Shown here piece after piece: positions 45,252 to 53,077 of a stretch of DNA of 64,000 bases. Below the pieces are notes generated by a model. That model did no database searches and was not told the origin of the DNA. It saw only the letters and a program-made list of their open reading frames with translations. Where the stretch lies: positions 1 through 64,000 of the forward strand of contig JAXLRU010000007.1 of assembly GCA_046330935.1 (NCBI GenBank). Direction: 5' to 3'. Positions within the stretch are counted from its first letter, which is position 1, and every line of letters starts with the position of its first letter. A program made the translations under genes and the position numbers. The stretch comes from JAXLRU01 sp046330935. GTDB lineage: Bacteria; Actinomycetota; Actinomycetes; Actinomycetales; Kineosporiaceae.

Positions 45252-45752
45252 TCAGGGTCGGGCGGGTGGGACGGTCTCGGGTCGTCCTGGTTCGACGCCC
45301 GTCGCGGGACGCTCGGCGCGCAGGAGGGCGATCGCGGCCTCGAAGTCGTCGAGGGTGTCGAACCCCTGGTACACGCTGGCGAAGCGCAGGTAGGCGACCT
45401 CGTCGAGGTCGCGCAGCGGGGGCAGGATGGCGAGACCGACCTCGTGCGCGTCGATCTCTGCGGCACCGGTCGCGCGGATCTGCTCCTCCACGCGCTGGGC
45501 GAGCAGGGCGAGGTCGTCCTCCCCCACCGGCCGCCCCTGACACGCCTTGCGCACGCCGGAGATGATCTTGTGCCGGCTGAACGCCTCGGTCGCCCCCGAG
45601 CGCTTGACCACTGTCAGGCTGGCCGTCTCCAACGTCGAGAAGCGCCGCCCGCACGCGGGGCACTGGCGCCGACGCCGAATGGCGGCGCCGTCGTCGGTGC
45701 TGCGCGAGTCGACCACGCGCGAGTCGCCGTGGCGGCAGAACGGGCAATGCAC
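45252..45752 (-). CDS. nrdR: Transcriptional repressor NrdR
   Basis: An ATP/dATP-sensing repressor of ribonucleotide reductase genes. A 166-residue protein with the N-terminal zinc ribbon HCPFCRHGDSRVVDSR and CPACGRRFSTLE, followed by an ATP-cone domain (VVKRSGATEAFSRHKIISGV). GTG 45752 gives the conserved (M)HCPFC start and has a GGGG site six bases upstream; 45764 is a possible alternative. The candidate operator pair at 45862-45888 lies about 110 bases upstream, so nrdR-nrdJ is likely autoregulated. Confidence 0.95.
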   Translation of the reverse strand: MHCPFCRHGDSRVVDSRSTDDGAAIRRRRQCPACGRRFSTLETASLTVVKRSGATEAFSRHKIISGVRKACQGRPVGEDDLALLAQRVEEQIRATGAAEIDAHEVGLAILPPLRDLDEVAYLRFASVYQGFDTLDDFEAAIALLRAERPATGVEPGRPETVPPARP

Positions 45753-46069
45753 TGCGGTCCCCACCCTCCGGCCACCCACAGCCCCTGTGGACCCGCTCCC
45801 GGGATCCTGTGGACAAGGCCACGAGATCTGGGGATGGACCTGGGGACTACATGTGGATGGCTTACATCGGTGTAACTACTAGATGTAGGGCCACCGTAGG
45901 CGCGTCGGGACGAGGACGCAAGCGACGTGCTCAGACCGGCTTCATCGCCGCTGGTCACGCGGCGTGTCGCACCCATTACTCACCGCTGAACAATCAGGAG
46001 GGGTCGGACAAAGGGTGCGACAGCGCGCCGTCACGCATCCCGGACCTGCGATCGTCGGCCAGGCGGGGA
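45753..46069. promoter_or_regulatory. Intergenic region between nrdR and the LysM gene
   Basis: About 317 bases without a gene. It holds the nrdR promoter side with candidate NrdR boxes (45848-45888), an AT-richer patch there, and downstream sequence of the LysM gene near 46000-46069 where no strong terminator hairpin stands out. The stretch AACAATCAGGAGGGG near 45990 looks like a ribosome site on the plus strand, but no frame of interest follows. Confidence 0.4.
45848..45888 (-). promoter_or_regulatory. Candidate NrdR-box cluster upstream of nrdR-nrdJ
   Basis: Three related palindromic elements: CTACTAGATGTAG (45876-45888), TTACATCGGTGTAA (45862-45875, perfect five-base arms) and a half-like CTACATGTGG (45848-45857, here on the plus strand). 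Paired AT-rich palindromes directly upstream of ribonucleotide reductase genes are the known arrangement of NrdR boxes. The assignment rests on position and symmetry. Confidence 0.55.
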
Positions 46070-46588
46070 TCAGTATCCGAGCGGGACCAGGAGCCGCTGT
46101 CCCACCTGCAGGGACGTGCCGTCGAGGCGGTTCACCTCGGCCAGTCGCAGCGCGACCTCCTGGGGATCCCTGCCGGGGGCCTCCTGCCGGGCGATCGCCC
46201 ACAACGTCTCCCCCGGCATCACCACGTGCACGCGCGAGGCGGCCGGACGCGCCTCGTCGTCGGCCTGAGCACCCAGGGACCCCACCACGAGGAGCATCGC
46301 CGCGAGCACGGCCACGACGACCGCGCCCGCCACCCGCACCACGACCCTCCCGCGGCGGGTCAGCACCAACGGCCCCGCGGGCTTCGACCCGCGTGGCCGG
46401 CCCTCGCCCGTGTCGGGGACGCGCACGCGAACCTGCGCCGACTCCTGGTCGGCGAGCCCGGCCGCCACTCGCCGGGCACGCCGCTGCGCCGCCAGATCGA
46501 CCACGACGCCGGACGCTGGGAACGAGGACCGCCGCGCCACGACATCGCCCGCCCCACCGCGGACCTCGGCCCGAGCCACTCCCACCAT
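46070..46588 (-). CDS. LysM-domain membrane protein, ChiZ/DivS-like SOS cell-division factor
   Basis: A 172-residue protein: a polar N-terminus of about 75 residues, one membrane helix (VVVRVAGAVVVAVLAAMLLVVG), then an extracytoplasmic LysM domain (VHVVMPGETLWAIARQEAPG, LQVGQRLLVPLGY) that binds peptidoglycan. Divergent from lexA with a LexA box about 42 bases before its start, it occupies the same locus as Rv2719c (ChiZ) in mycobacteria and divS in corynebacteria, which slow division after DNA damage. ATG 46588 is preceded by GGAGAGGGG. Role inferred from synteny and domain. Confidence 0.85.
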   Translation of the reverse strand: MVGVARAEVRGGAGDVVARRSSFPASGVVVDLAAQRRARRVAAGLADQESAQVRVRVPDTGEGRPRGSKPAGPLVLTRRGRVVVRVAGAVVVAVLAAMLLVVGSLGAQADDEARPAASRVHVVMPGETLWAIARQEAPGRDPQEVALRLAEVNRLDGTSLQVGQRLLVPLGY

Positions 46589-46629
46589 GACCGCCACCCC
46601 TCTCCACCCCGAGCCGTACACCTGTTCGA

Positions 46630-46645
46630 TCGAACGTCTGTACGA
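46630..46645. promoter_or_regulatory. LexA box (SOS operator) 1, LysM-gene side
   Basis: TCGAACGTCTGTACGA matches the actinobacterial SOS consensus TCGAAC-N4-GTTCGA with one mismatch in the second half. It also overlaps GTTCGATCGAAC (46624-46635), giving extra half-sites. It lies about 42 bases upstream of the LysM gene start. Confidence 0.85.
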
Positions 46646-46682
46646 ATGTCTACCACGGGGCCCCGACAACGTCGAGACGCGA

Positions 46683-46698
46683 TCGAACAGGTGTTTGA
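46683..46698. promoter_or_regulatory. LexA box (SOS operator) 2, lexA side
   Basis: TCGAACAGGTGTTTGA matches TCGAAC-N4-GTTCGA with one mismatch, about 100 bases upstream of the lexA start. Supports autoregulation of lexA. Confidence 0.85.
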
Positions 46699-46796
46699 AC
46701 ACCGCCCGTGCGGCCTCTACGGTGGGCGTGCGGCGCGATCTCGGTGACGGGGCCGGCTGCAGGCATCCAGCCGACGACGAACGGAGCACGGGCGAC

Positions 46797-47543
46797 ATGA
46801 GCGGGCACGAGGGCAGCGGCGAAGAGACCTCGGGGGCGAGAGTCGGCTCGCCCGTCACCGTGCTGGCCCCGGTCGCTCCCGGCGAACCCGCCCGGCTCAC
46901 CCCCCGGCAGCGCCTGGTGCTGGAGACCATCCGGTCCAGCGTCGACAGCCGTGGCTACCCGCCCAGCCTGCGCGAGATCGGCGAGGCCGTCGGGCTCACG
47001 AGCCCGAGCAGTGTGGCGCACCAACTGCTGTCGTTGGAGCGCAAGGGCTACCTGCGCCGCGACCCGAACCGCCCCCGGGCGATCGAGGTGATCCTCCCCG
47101 GCGAGGGCCCCGCGGCCCTGGCCGTGGAGGAGGACGCCGACCCCACCGACAGCGGGGAGGCGCTGCCGCGCCCGTCGTACGTGCCCGTCGTCGGGCGGAT
47201 CGCAGCAGGTGGGCCGATCCTCGCCGAGCAGGCCGTCGAGGAGGTGTTCCCCCTCCCCCGCACCCTCGTGGGCGAGGGCACGCTCTTCCTGCTCAAGGTG
47301 GTGGGCGACTCGATGATCGACGCCGCCATCTGCGACGGCGACTGGGTGGTGGTCCGGCAACAGCCCACCGCCGACAACGGCGAGATCGTCGCGGCGATGC
47401 TCGACGGCGAGGCCACGGTCAAGACCTACAAGCGCCGCGACGGCCACGTGTGGCTGATGCCGCACAACCCCGCCTACGAGCCGATCCCCGGAGACGAGGC
47501 CTCCATCCTCGGACGCGTCGTGGCGGTGCTCCGGCGGCTGTGA
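46797..47543 (+). CDS. lexA: SOS-response repressor LexA
   Basis: Represses DNA damage genes and self-cleaves when RecA is activated. A 248-residue protein with an N-terminal winged helix (LTPRQRLVLETIRSSVDSRG, PPSLREIGEAVGLTSPSSVA), a linker, the cleavage bond in RIAAGGP (Ala 137-Gly 138), and the Ser-Lys dyad at GDSMID (Ser 172) and ATVKTY (Lys 209). ATG 46797 is supported by GGAG upstream and gives an actinobacterial-type N-terminal extension of about 30 residues. It is divergent from the LysM gene; both have LexA boxes. Confidence 0.96.
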   Translation: MSGHEGSGEETSGARVGSPVTVLAPVAPGEPARLTPRQRLVLETIRSSVDSRGYPPSLREIGEAVGLTSPSSVAHQLLSLERKGYLRRDPNRPRAIEVILPGEGPAALAVEEDADPTDSGEALPRPSYVPVVGRIAAGGPILAEQAVEEVFPLPRTLVGEGTLFLLKVVGDSMIDAAICDGDWVVVRQQPTADNGEIVAAMLDGEATVKTYKRRDGHVWLMPHNPAYEPIPGDEASILGRVVAVLRRL

Positions 47544-47656
47544 GCCGTCGGGGTGAGGGTTCACCCCACCCCGTCGCGGTGGGTGACGGATCGGCTACAG
47601 GCCCGTAGGCTGGCCGCAACGACGTCCCGGTGTGCCGTCCCCCCGGAGGAGACCCC

Positions 47657-47890
47657 ATGCCTGTCATCGACCTCGGTCAGACGATGGCCGACACCGCCGC
47701 GGCGGTGCTCGCGATCCCCCCGGCGCGCCTGCACACCGCACCCGACCTCGCCCTCGGCGAGGACGACGCGCTCGCCCTGCTGCTCGCCGTCGAGGCCGCG
47801 CTCGACTGCCGGTTCCCGGACGACTTCCTCGACGGGATCAGCACCTACGGCGAGTTCACCCGCGCGGTCCGGCTGGCCGTCGGCCCCTGA
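47657..47890 (+). CDS. Small acyl-carrier-protein-like protein lacking the phosphopantetheine Ser
   Basis: A 77-residue acidic helical protein beginning MPVIDLGQTMADTAAAVL after CCGGAGGAG. The order of helices and the segment DALALLLAVEAALDCRFPDDF, then STYGEFTRAVRLAV, resembles the acyl carrier fold (helix 2 and the fPDxxxxxxxT motif), but the position expected to hold the DSL serine is occupied by Glu/Asp. It would then not carry a phosphopantetheine arm. Function unknown. Its last 46 bases overlap the end of the convergent dinG-like gene. Confidence 0.6.
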   Translation: MPVIDLGQTMADTAAAVLAIPPARLHTAPDLALGEDDALALLLAVEAALDCRFPDDFLDGISTYGEFTRAVRLAVGP

Positions 47891-50328
47891 CCCTCGTCGG
47901 GTTCCCCGTCCAGGCCCAGCGCCTCCAGCCGGGCCAGCAGCTGTTCCTCGGTGCACTCGTACCGCTCGGCGAGGACGTCGACCCCTCGCCCGGCGGCGAC
48001 GGCGGCACGCAGGCCGGCGTCCTCCTCGCGGGTCCACCCACGCCCGGCCGTGACGGCGCTGCGGGAGCCCTCGGCACTCGGCGCGCCCGACACGCCGTGG
48101 CCGCCGCGCCGCTGTAGCGCCTCGACCGCCGCACCGCCCGGCACGGGAGTGATCCCCACCACCCCCGCCTCGCCCACGCTGCGGTCCGCGGGTGCCGCCA
48201 CAGGGCGCACCTCGGCGGCGGTGGCATCGATACGCCGCAGCGCCTCGAGGACCGTGGAGCGCTCGGAGGTCGGCCAGAACGGCGGCAGGCAGGCGCGCAG
48301 GAACCCGCCGTAGCGCGCGTTCGCCAGCCGTGAATCGAGCACCGCCACCACACCGCGGTCCTGTCCGTTGCGGATCAGACGCCCTGCCCCCTGGGCCAGG
48401 AGCAGCCCCGCGGCGGTGGCCGCCACCGACATGAAGCCGTTGCCCCCCGCACGGGCCACGGCCTGCTGCCGGGCCGACGCCAGCGGGTCGTCGGGGCGCG
48501 GGAACGGGATCCTGTCGATCACGACGAGCTGACACGCCGAGCCCGGGACGTCGACCCCCTGCCACAGCGACAACGTGCCGAACAGGCAGGTCCGCGCCTG
48601 CTCCGCGAACCGCCGCACCAGCGTGGGCGTCGCGTCCTCCCCCTGGCACAGCACCGGAACGTCGGGCAGGGCGGCGCGCAGGTGCTCGGTGGCCGCCTGA
48701 GCGGCCCTGCGGGAGGAGAACAGTCCGAGGGTGCGCCCTCCGGCCGCGCGCACCAGCTCGACGAGCTCCTCCAGCATCGCCTCCGACATGCCGTCGCGGC
48801 CCGGCGGCGGCAGGTGCCGGGCCAGGTAGAGGATCCCCTGCCGGGGGTAGTCGAACGGGCTGCCGACGTCGAGGCCGGTCCAGCGGGGCGCATCGGCCCC
48901 CTTGAGCCCTACGGCGCCGGCGGCCGAGTCGAAGGACCCGCCGAGGGTCAGCGTGGCCGAGGTCAGCACGACCGTCCGCTCGGCGAACAGGCGCTCCCGC
49001 AACAGTCCGGCGACCGACAGGGGCGCCACGTGCAGCGAGCGCCGCACGACGCCGTCGGAGCGGGTCCACGCCGAGGCCCAGACCACGTCGTGGCTGTCGG
49101 GCGTCCCGGCCCCCTCCGCGGCCAGCCGCTCGGCCACCTCCCCCACCTCCGACACCGCTGCGCGCGCGAGCTGCACGGACGGCGCCGAGGCTCCCCCGCC
49201 GTCGGCGGTCGGCTTGAGCTTCGAGAGGAGGTCCCGCGCCGCGTCACGCAGCAGGGCCATCGTCAACACACCGGACTCGCCCAGGCCCCGCTCCAGTCGG
49301 CCGGGCGGCAGATCCTCCAGCAGGCGCTCGAGATCGGCGGCGGCGGTGTCCATCCGCTCCGTCTCGGCGACCCCCGCGCGCCGCGCACGCCGCGAGGCCA
49401 CCTCCACCATCGCGACCGTCAGCTCGTCGGAGATGACCGAGGTGACCCGGTCCGCCAGTTCGTGCGCCTCGTCGACGATCAGCACGTCGTGCTCGGGCAG
49501 CATGTGCCGGCCCTCGAAGCTGTCGATCGCGACGAAGGCGTGGTTGCTCACGACGACGTCGACCTCGCGGGCGCGTTCGCGGGCCAGTTCGCTGAAGCAC
49601 GCGGACGCCACCGGGCAACGCTGGCCGCCGAGGCACTCGTGCGCGGCCACGGACACCTGCCGCCACGCTCGTTCGCTGACCCCCGGCACGAGCTCGTCGC
49701 GGTCGCCGGTGCGCGTCGTCTCGGCCCACTCGCGCACCCGCACGACCTCGCGGCCCAGCGCCGTCGAGGCCCCGCCGGGCGTCGTCACCTGGCCGGCCGC
49801 GGCGTCCGGCACCGCGAAGAGGGCGTCCTCGTCCTCGGGGAACGCCCCGTCGACCTTGTGCCGGCAGACGTAGTTGCGCCGGCCCTTCACGAGTTGCCAG
49901 CTGATCGGGCGGCCCAGGGCCGGCGCCAGGGCCTGCGCCACCCGAGGGAGGTCGCGGTCGACGATCTGCGCCTGCAGCGCGAGCGTCGCCGTCGAGATCA
50001 CGACCGGTGTCGAGGAGGCGACGGCGTGGGCGACCGCCGGGACGAGGTACCCGACCGACTTGCCGGTGCCGGTGCCCGCCTGCACGAGCACGTGCTCGCC
50101 CGTGACCAGCGCGGAGGCGATGGCGCGGGTCATCAGGCGCTGACCCTCGCGGGGGCTGCCGCCCACCGCCTCGACGGCGGCGGCGAGCAGGGTCTCGATG
50201 CCGTCGGCCGCCTCGAGGGCGCGACGCCGGGTGCGCTCCTGCTCGGCGGCGTCGACCGCCGCGGACAGCTCGTCCCCCTGGCGCCCGGGGACGGGTTCGG
50301 CCGAGGGCGGGACGGTCGAGGCGCTCAC
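47845..50328 (-). CDS. dinG: DinG/XPD-like ATP-dependent DNA helicase
   Basis: An 827-residue superfamily 2 helicase. Walker A is QAGTGTGKSVGYLVP (about 83), and motif II is VLIVDEAHELAD. Four cysteines suit an iron-sulfur cluster (YVCRHK, then HECLGGQRCPVASACF). VVLTSATLT, FGTLSLWQGVDVPG and AQGAGRLIRNGQDRG are the later motifs. The last 55 residues contain WTREEDAGLRAAVAAG and LLARLEALGLD, a small helix-turn-helix-like add-on. GTG 50328 has no ribosome site but lies six bases after TAGGCT, a -10 box, so the mRNA is probably leaderless. No LexA box is visible there, despite the name. Confidence 0.92.
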   Translation of the reverse strand: MSASTVPPSAEPVPGRQGDELSAAVDAAEQERTRRRALEAADGIETLLAAAVEAVGGSPREGQRLMTRAIASALVTGEHVLVQAGTGTGKSVGYLVPAVAHAVASSTPVVISTATLALQAQIVDRDLPRVAQALAPALGRPISWQLVKGRRNYVCRHKVDGAFPEDEDALFAVPDAAAGQVTTPGGASTALGREVVRVREWAETTRTGDRDELVPGVSERAWRQVSVAAHECLGGQRCPVASACFSELARERAREVDVVVSNHAFVAIDSFEGRHMLPEHDVLIVDEAHELADRVTSVISDELTVAMVEVASRRARRAGVAETERMDTAAADLERLLEDLPPGRLERGLGESGVLTMALLRDAARDLLSKLKPTADGGGASAPSVQLARAAVSEVGEVAERLAAEGAGTPDSHDVVWASAWTRSDGVVRRSLHVAPLSVAGLLRERLFAERTVVLTSATLTLGGSFDSAAGAVGLKGADAPRWTGLDVGSPFDYPRQGILYLARHLPPPGRDGMSEAMLEELVELVRAAGGRTLGLFSSRRAAQAATEHLRAALPDVPVLCQGEDATPTLVRRFAEQARTCLFGTLSLWQGVDVPGSACQLVVIDRIPFPRPDDPLASARQQAVARAGGNGFMSVAATAAGLLLAQGAGRLIRNGQDRGVVAVLDSRLANARYGGFLRACLPPFWPTSERSTVLEALRRIDATAAEVRPVAAPADRSVGEAGVVGITPVPGGAAVEALQRRGGHGVSGAPSAEGSRSAVTAGRGWTREEDAGLRAAVAAGRGVDVLAERYECTEEQLLARLEALGLDGEPDEGQGPTASRTARVNSP

Positions 50329-50334
50329 CCGGCG

Positions 50335-50340
50335 AGCCTA
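50335..50340 (-). promoter_or_regulatory. -10 box (TAGGCT) of the dinG-like gene
   Basis: Minus-strand TAGGCT is followed by CGCCGG and the GTG start, so transcription would begin on the start codon. No -35 box is obvious. Confidence 0.5.
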
Positions 50341-50378
50341 ACCGCCCTCACCCCTGCGCCCCCGCCGTCGTCCACGGC

Positions 50379-51974
50379 TCAGGCCGGGGCGCTGAGGACC
50401 GCGAACGGCTGCAGCTCCGCGGCGAGCGCCGGGAGCACCCGGGCCCGCACCGCCGTGCCGTCGGCCGTGTGCTCCTCGCTGATCACCTCGGCGTCGCGGT
50501 GCAGCCGGTTGACGAGGTCACCCCGCGAGTACGGCAGGAGCACCTCCACCTCGACGTCGGGTCGGGGCAGGGCGTCGGCGACGGCCGCCACGAGCTCCGC
50601 GAGACCGTCCCCGGTGTGCGCGGAGACGGCCACCGCGTCCTTCTCCCGGCGCAGCAGGCGGGCGACGACCTCGGGGTCGGCGGCGTCCACCTTGTTGACG
50701 ACGACCAGCTCCCGCACCTGGGTGCCCGTGTCGGTGAGCACGTCGGCGAGCACCTGACGCACGGCCGACAGCTGGCCCTCGGGGTCGGGATGGCTGCCGT
50801 CGACGACGTGGAGCAGGAGGTCGGCCTCGCCGACCTCCTCCAGCGTCGACCGGAACGCCTCCACCAGCTGCTGCGGGAGGTGCCGCACGAACCCCACCGT
50901 GTCGGCGATCGTGTACGGCCGCCCGTCCGGCGTCATCGCCCTGCGCACGGTCGGGTCCAGGGTCGCGAACAGGGCGTTCTCGACCAGGACCCCGGCACCC
51001 GTGAGCCGGTTGAGCAGGCTCGACTTGCCCGCGTTGGTGTAGCCGGCGATGACGACGCTCGGCACCGCGTTGCGGCGCCTGCTGTCGCGCTTGGTGACCC
51101 GGGCGGTCTTCATCCCGGCGATCTCGCGACGGAGCTTGGCCATCTTCTGCCGGATCCGGCGCCGGTCCAGTTCGATCTTCGTCTCACCGGGGCCGCGGGA
51201 GCCGATCCCGGCACCGCCGGCCACCCGACCACCCGCCTGTCGGGACATCGACTCACCCCACCCGCGCAGGCGCGGGAGGAGGTACTCGTACTGCGCCAGC
51301 TCGACCTGCGCCTTGCCCTCCCGCGACTTCGCGTGCTGGGCGAAGATGTCGAGGATCAAGGCGGTGCGGTCGATGACCTTGACCTTGACGACGTCCTCCA
51401 GGCCGCGCCGCTGTGAAGGCGTCAGCTCGTCGTCGCAGATCACGGTGTCGGCGCCCGTGGCCGCCACGACCCCGCGCAGCTCCTCGGCCTTGCCGGAGCC
51501 GAGGTAGGTCCCGGGGTCGGGGTTCTCGCGGCGCTGCAGCACGCCGTCCAGCACCTCGGAACCGGCGGTCTCGGCGAGCGCCGCCAGCTCCCGGAGGGAG
51601 TTCTCCGCATCGGCACTGCTGCCCTGCGTCCACAGGCCCGCGAGGACGACGCGCTCCAGGCGGAGCTGGCGGTACTCGACCTCGGTGACGTCCTCGAGCT
51701 CGGTGGACAGGCCGCCCACCCGGCGCAGCGCCTGGCGGTCGGCGAGGTCGAACTGGTCGCCGTCGGCGTCGGAGTGCTGCGCGGCACCGTCGCTCATCAG
51801 GGAGGAGGCGGCACGCGCGAGGACGCGGTCGACGGCCGCACGGGCCGCGGACCGACCCGCCTCGTCGGTGAGGTCGGGACGCTCGTCGGGCTGCTCGGAG
51901 GTGTTCGTGATGACGACCTTCCCTGACGTGGAGATGGGGGGCGCCCTCTGCGAGGGGCCGTGGGGCCGCGGCAT
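50379..51974 (-). CDS. hflX: Ribosome-associated GTPase HflX
   Basis: A GTPase that splits stalled or stressed ribosomes. The N-terminal HflX domain has LSTELEDVTEVEYRQLRLER, then NPDPGTYLGSGKAEEL and DELTPSQRRGLED; a helical linker carries SRGPGETKIELDRRRI; the G domain has GYTNAGKSSLLN (G1), ADTVGFVRHLP (G3) and VVVNKVDA (G4). The start is unclear. ATG 51974 is in frame but has no ribosome site. The best site, GGAAGG with five-base spacing, precedes an ATC codon at 51911 (reading ITNTSEQPDE), which would be a rare start. True length is therefore about 510 to 531 residues. Confidence 0.92.
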   Translation of the reverse strand: MPRPHGPSQRAPPISTSGKVVITNTSEQPDERPDLTDEAGRSAARAAVDRVLARAASSLMSDGAAQHSDADGDQFDLADRQALRRVGGLSTELEDVTEVEYRQLRLERVVLAGLWTQGSSADAENSLRELAALAETAGSEVLDGVLQRRENPDPGTYLGSGKAEELRGVVAATGADTVICDDELTPSQRRGLEDVVKVKVIDRTALILDIFAQHAKSREGKAQVELAQYEYLLPRLRGWGESMSRQAGGRVAGGAGIGSRGPGETKIELDRRRIRQKMAKLRREIAGMKTARVTKRDSRRRNAVPSVVIAGYTNAGKSSLLNRLTGAGVLVENALFATLDPTVRRAMTPDGRPYTIADTVGFVRHLPQQLVEAFRSTLEEVGEADLLLHVVDGSHPDPEGQLSAVRQVLADVLTDTGTQVRELVVVNKVDAADPEVVARLLRREKDAVAVSAHTGDGLAELVAAVADALPRPDVEVEVLLPYSRGDLVNRLHRDAEVISEEHTADGTAVRARVLPALAAELQPFAVLSAPA

Positions 51975-52060
51975 TCGCCGCCGATGCTCAAGGCTGCCAC
52001 CGCCGCACCACGGCGGTCGAGTCAATAGCGGCGCGGGACGGTCCACGCGTGCACCCGTCC

Positions 52061-52066
52061 TAGTCT
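52061..52066 (+). promoter_or_regulatory. -10 box (TAGTCT) of the RsmC-like methyltransferase gene
   Basis: TAGTCT, then six bases, then GTG 52073, with no ribosome site: the leaderless pattern again. Confidence 0.5.
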
Positions 52067-52072
52067 TGCCGG

Positions 52073-52714
52073 GTGAACACCGAGGCGCCCGACCACTATT
52101 TCCGCACCCCCACCGGCCCGGACGACGCGCGGCGCCTGATCGGCGTCCGGTTGGACGGGCGTGAGGTCGAGGTGGAGACCGCCGGTGGGGTGTTCTCCGC
52201 CGACCGCCTCGATCTCGGAACGCGCGTCCTGCTGCGGGAAGTTCCCCCGCCCCCTGCAGCCGGCGACGTGCTCGACCTCGGCTGCGGGTGGGGGCCGCTG
52301 GCCCTGACCATGGCCATGCAGGCGCCCGAGGCGCGGGTGTGGGCGGTCGACGTCAACGAAAGGGCACTGGCCCTCACTCGCGACAACGCGCGCCGCCTCG
52401 GCCTTCCCCGGGTGCGCACCGCCACCCCGGACGCCGTCGACGCGCAGGTGCGGTTCGCGACCATCTGGTCCAACCCGCCGATCCGGGTGGGCAAGGATGC
52501 GCTGCACGAGCTCCTGCTGCGATGGCTGCCCCGGCTCGCCGACGACGCCACCGCCTGGCTGGTCGTGCAGCGCAACCTCGGTGCCGACTCGCTGCACCGC
52601 TGGCTGGCCGAGACCCTGCCGACCGACTCGTGCACGTGGGAGGTCGAGCGCGCAGGGAGCGCCAAGGGCTACCGGGTCCTGACCGTCACGCGGCGCCCGG
52701 CGGCACAGGGCTGA
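52073..52714 (+). CDS. Class I SAM-dependent methyltransferase, RsmC-like
   Basis: A 213-residue enzyme. The SAM site is VLDLGCGWGPLALTMAMQAP (about 66-85) with AVDVNERAL as the acidic loop, and the N6/N2-amine methyltransferase catalytic motif appears as IWSNPPIRVGK (NPP-I). This is the layout of the catalytic half of RsmC, which methylates guanine 1207 of 16S rRNA; the lone half-size form is common in actinobacteria, with target inferred. GTG 52073 is preceded by TAGTCT at six bases. It is divergent from hflX. Confidence 0.88.
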   Translation: MNTEAPDHYFRTPTGPDDARRLIGVRLDGREVEVETAGGVFSADRLDLGTRVLLREVPPPPAAGDVLDLGCGWGPLALTMAMQAPEARVWAVDVNERALALTRDNARRLGLPRVRTATPDAVDAQVRFATIWSNPPIRVGKDALHELLLRWLPRLADDATAWLVVQRNLGADSLHRWLAETLPTDSCTWEVERAGSAKGYRVLTVTRRPAAQG

Positions 52715-52949
52715 ACCCGCCCTGGGCGGGCACCGCCCAGGCGGAGGCCACCCAGGACGGCGGGACGATCAGCCGCCCGCCCTGCACGGCGGCCGGTCCG
52801 GGGACCCGCCCGTCGACGGCCGCCCCCGACCGTCGACGGGCGAGCTCCAGGCTGACGAGCACGCCCTCGCGGCGCGGTGACCGGCTCGGCACGGGCCAGA
52901 CGGTGGCCGGCTCCCCTCGTGCAGGGTCCCGACCGTCCCTCTCACCCAT
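52686..52949 (-). CDS. Hypothetical protein (87 aa)
   Basis: I do not recognise this frame. ATG 52949 has an excellent AGGAGGGG site, supporting translation. The protein is basic in its first half (MGERDGRDPARGEPATVWPV) and hydrophobic later (GGRLIVPPSWVASAWAVP), without a clear membrane helix or motif. Its end overlaps the 3' end of the convergent methyltransferase gene by 29 bases. It lies between dapF and the methyltransferase. Confidence 0.5.
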   Translation of the reverse strand: MGERDGRDPARGEPATVWPVPSRSPRREGVLVSLELARRRSGAAVDGRVPGPAAVQGGRLIVPPSWVASAWAVPAQGGFSPVPPGAA

Positions 52950-53077
52950 GTCCCCTCCTGCGTCCCGGTGTCGCGCCGGACGGCGTGTCCGGGGTGACCA
53001 CGTCGGATCACCGGCCACAGGAGGAGCGCCGAGCGGCCGCTGATACCGCGAGGACACCCCAGGAGATCACGATCAGG

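Noticed and set aside
45055..45252. Possible cobalamin riboswitch between nrdR and nrdJ
   Set aside because: The B12-box and flanking conserved stems are not visible; the gap is mostly Gly/Arg-type GC sequence.
42269..45565. Frame of about 1100 codons on the plus strand opposite nrdJ
   Set aside because: Shadow of nrdJ, rich in Gly/Leu/Arg/Val/Asp/His with no family motif.
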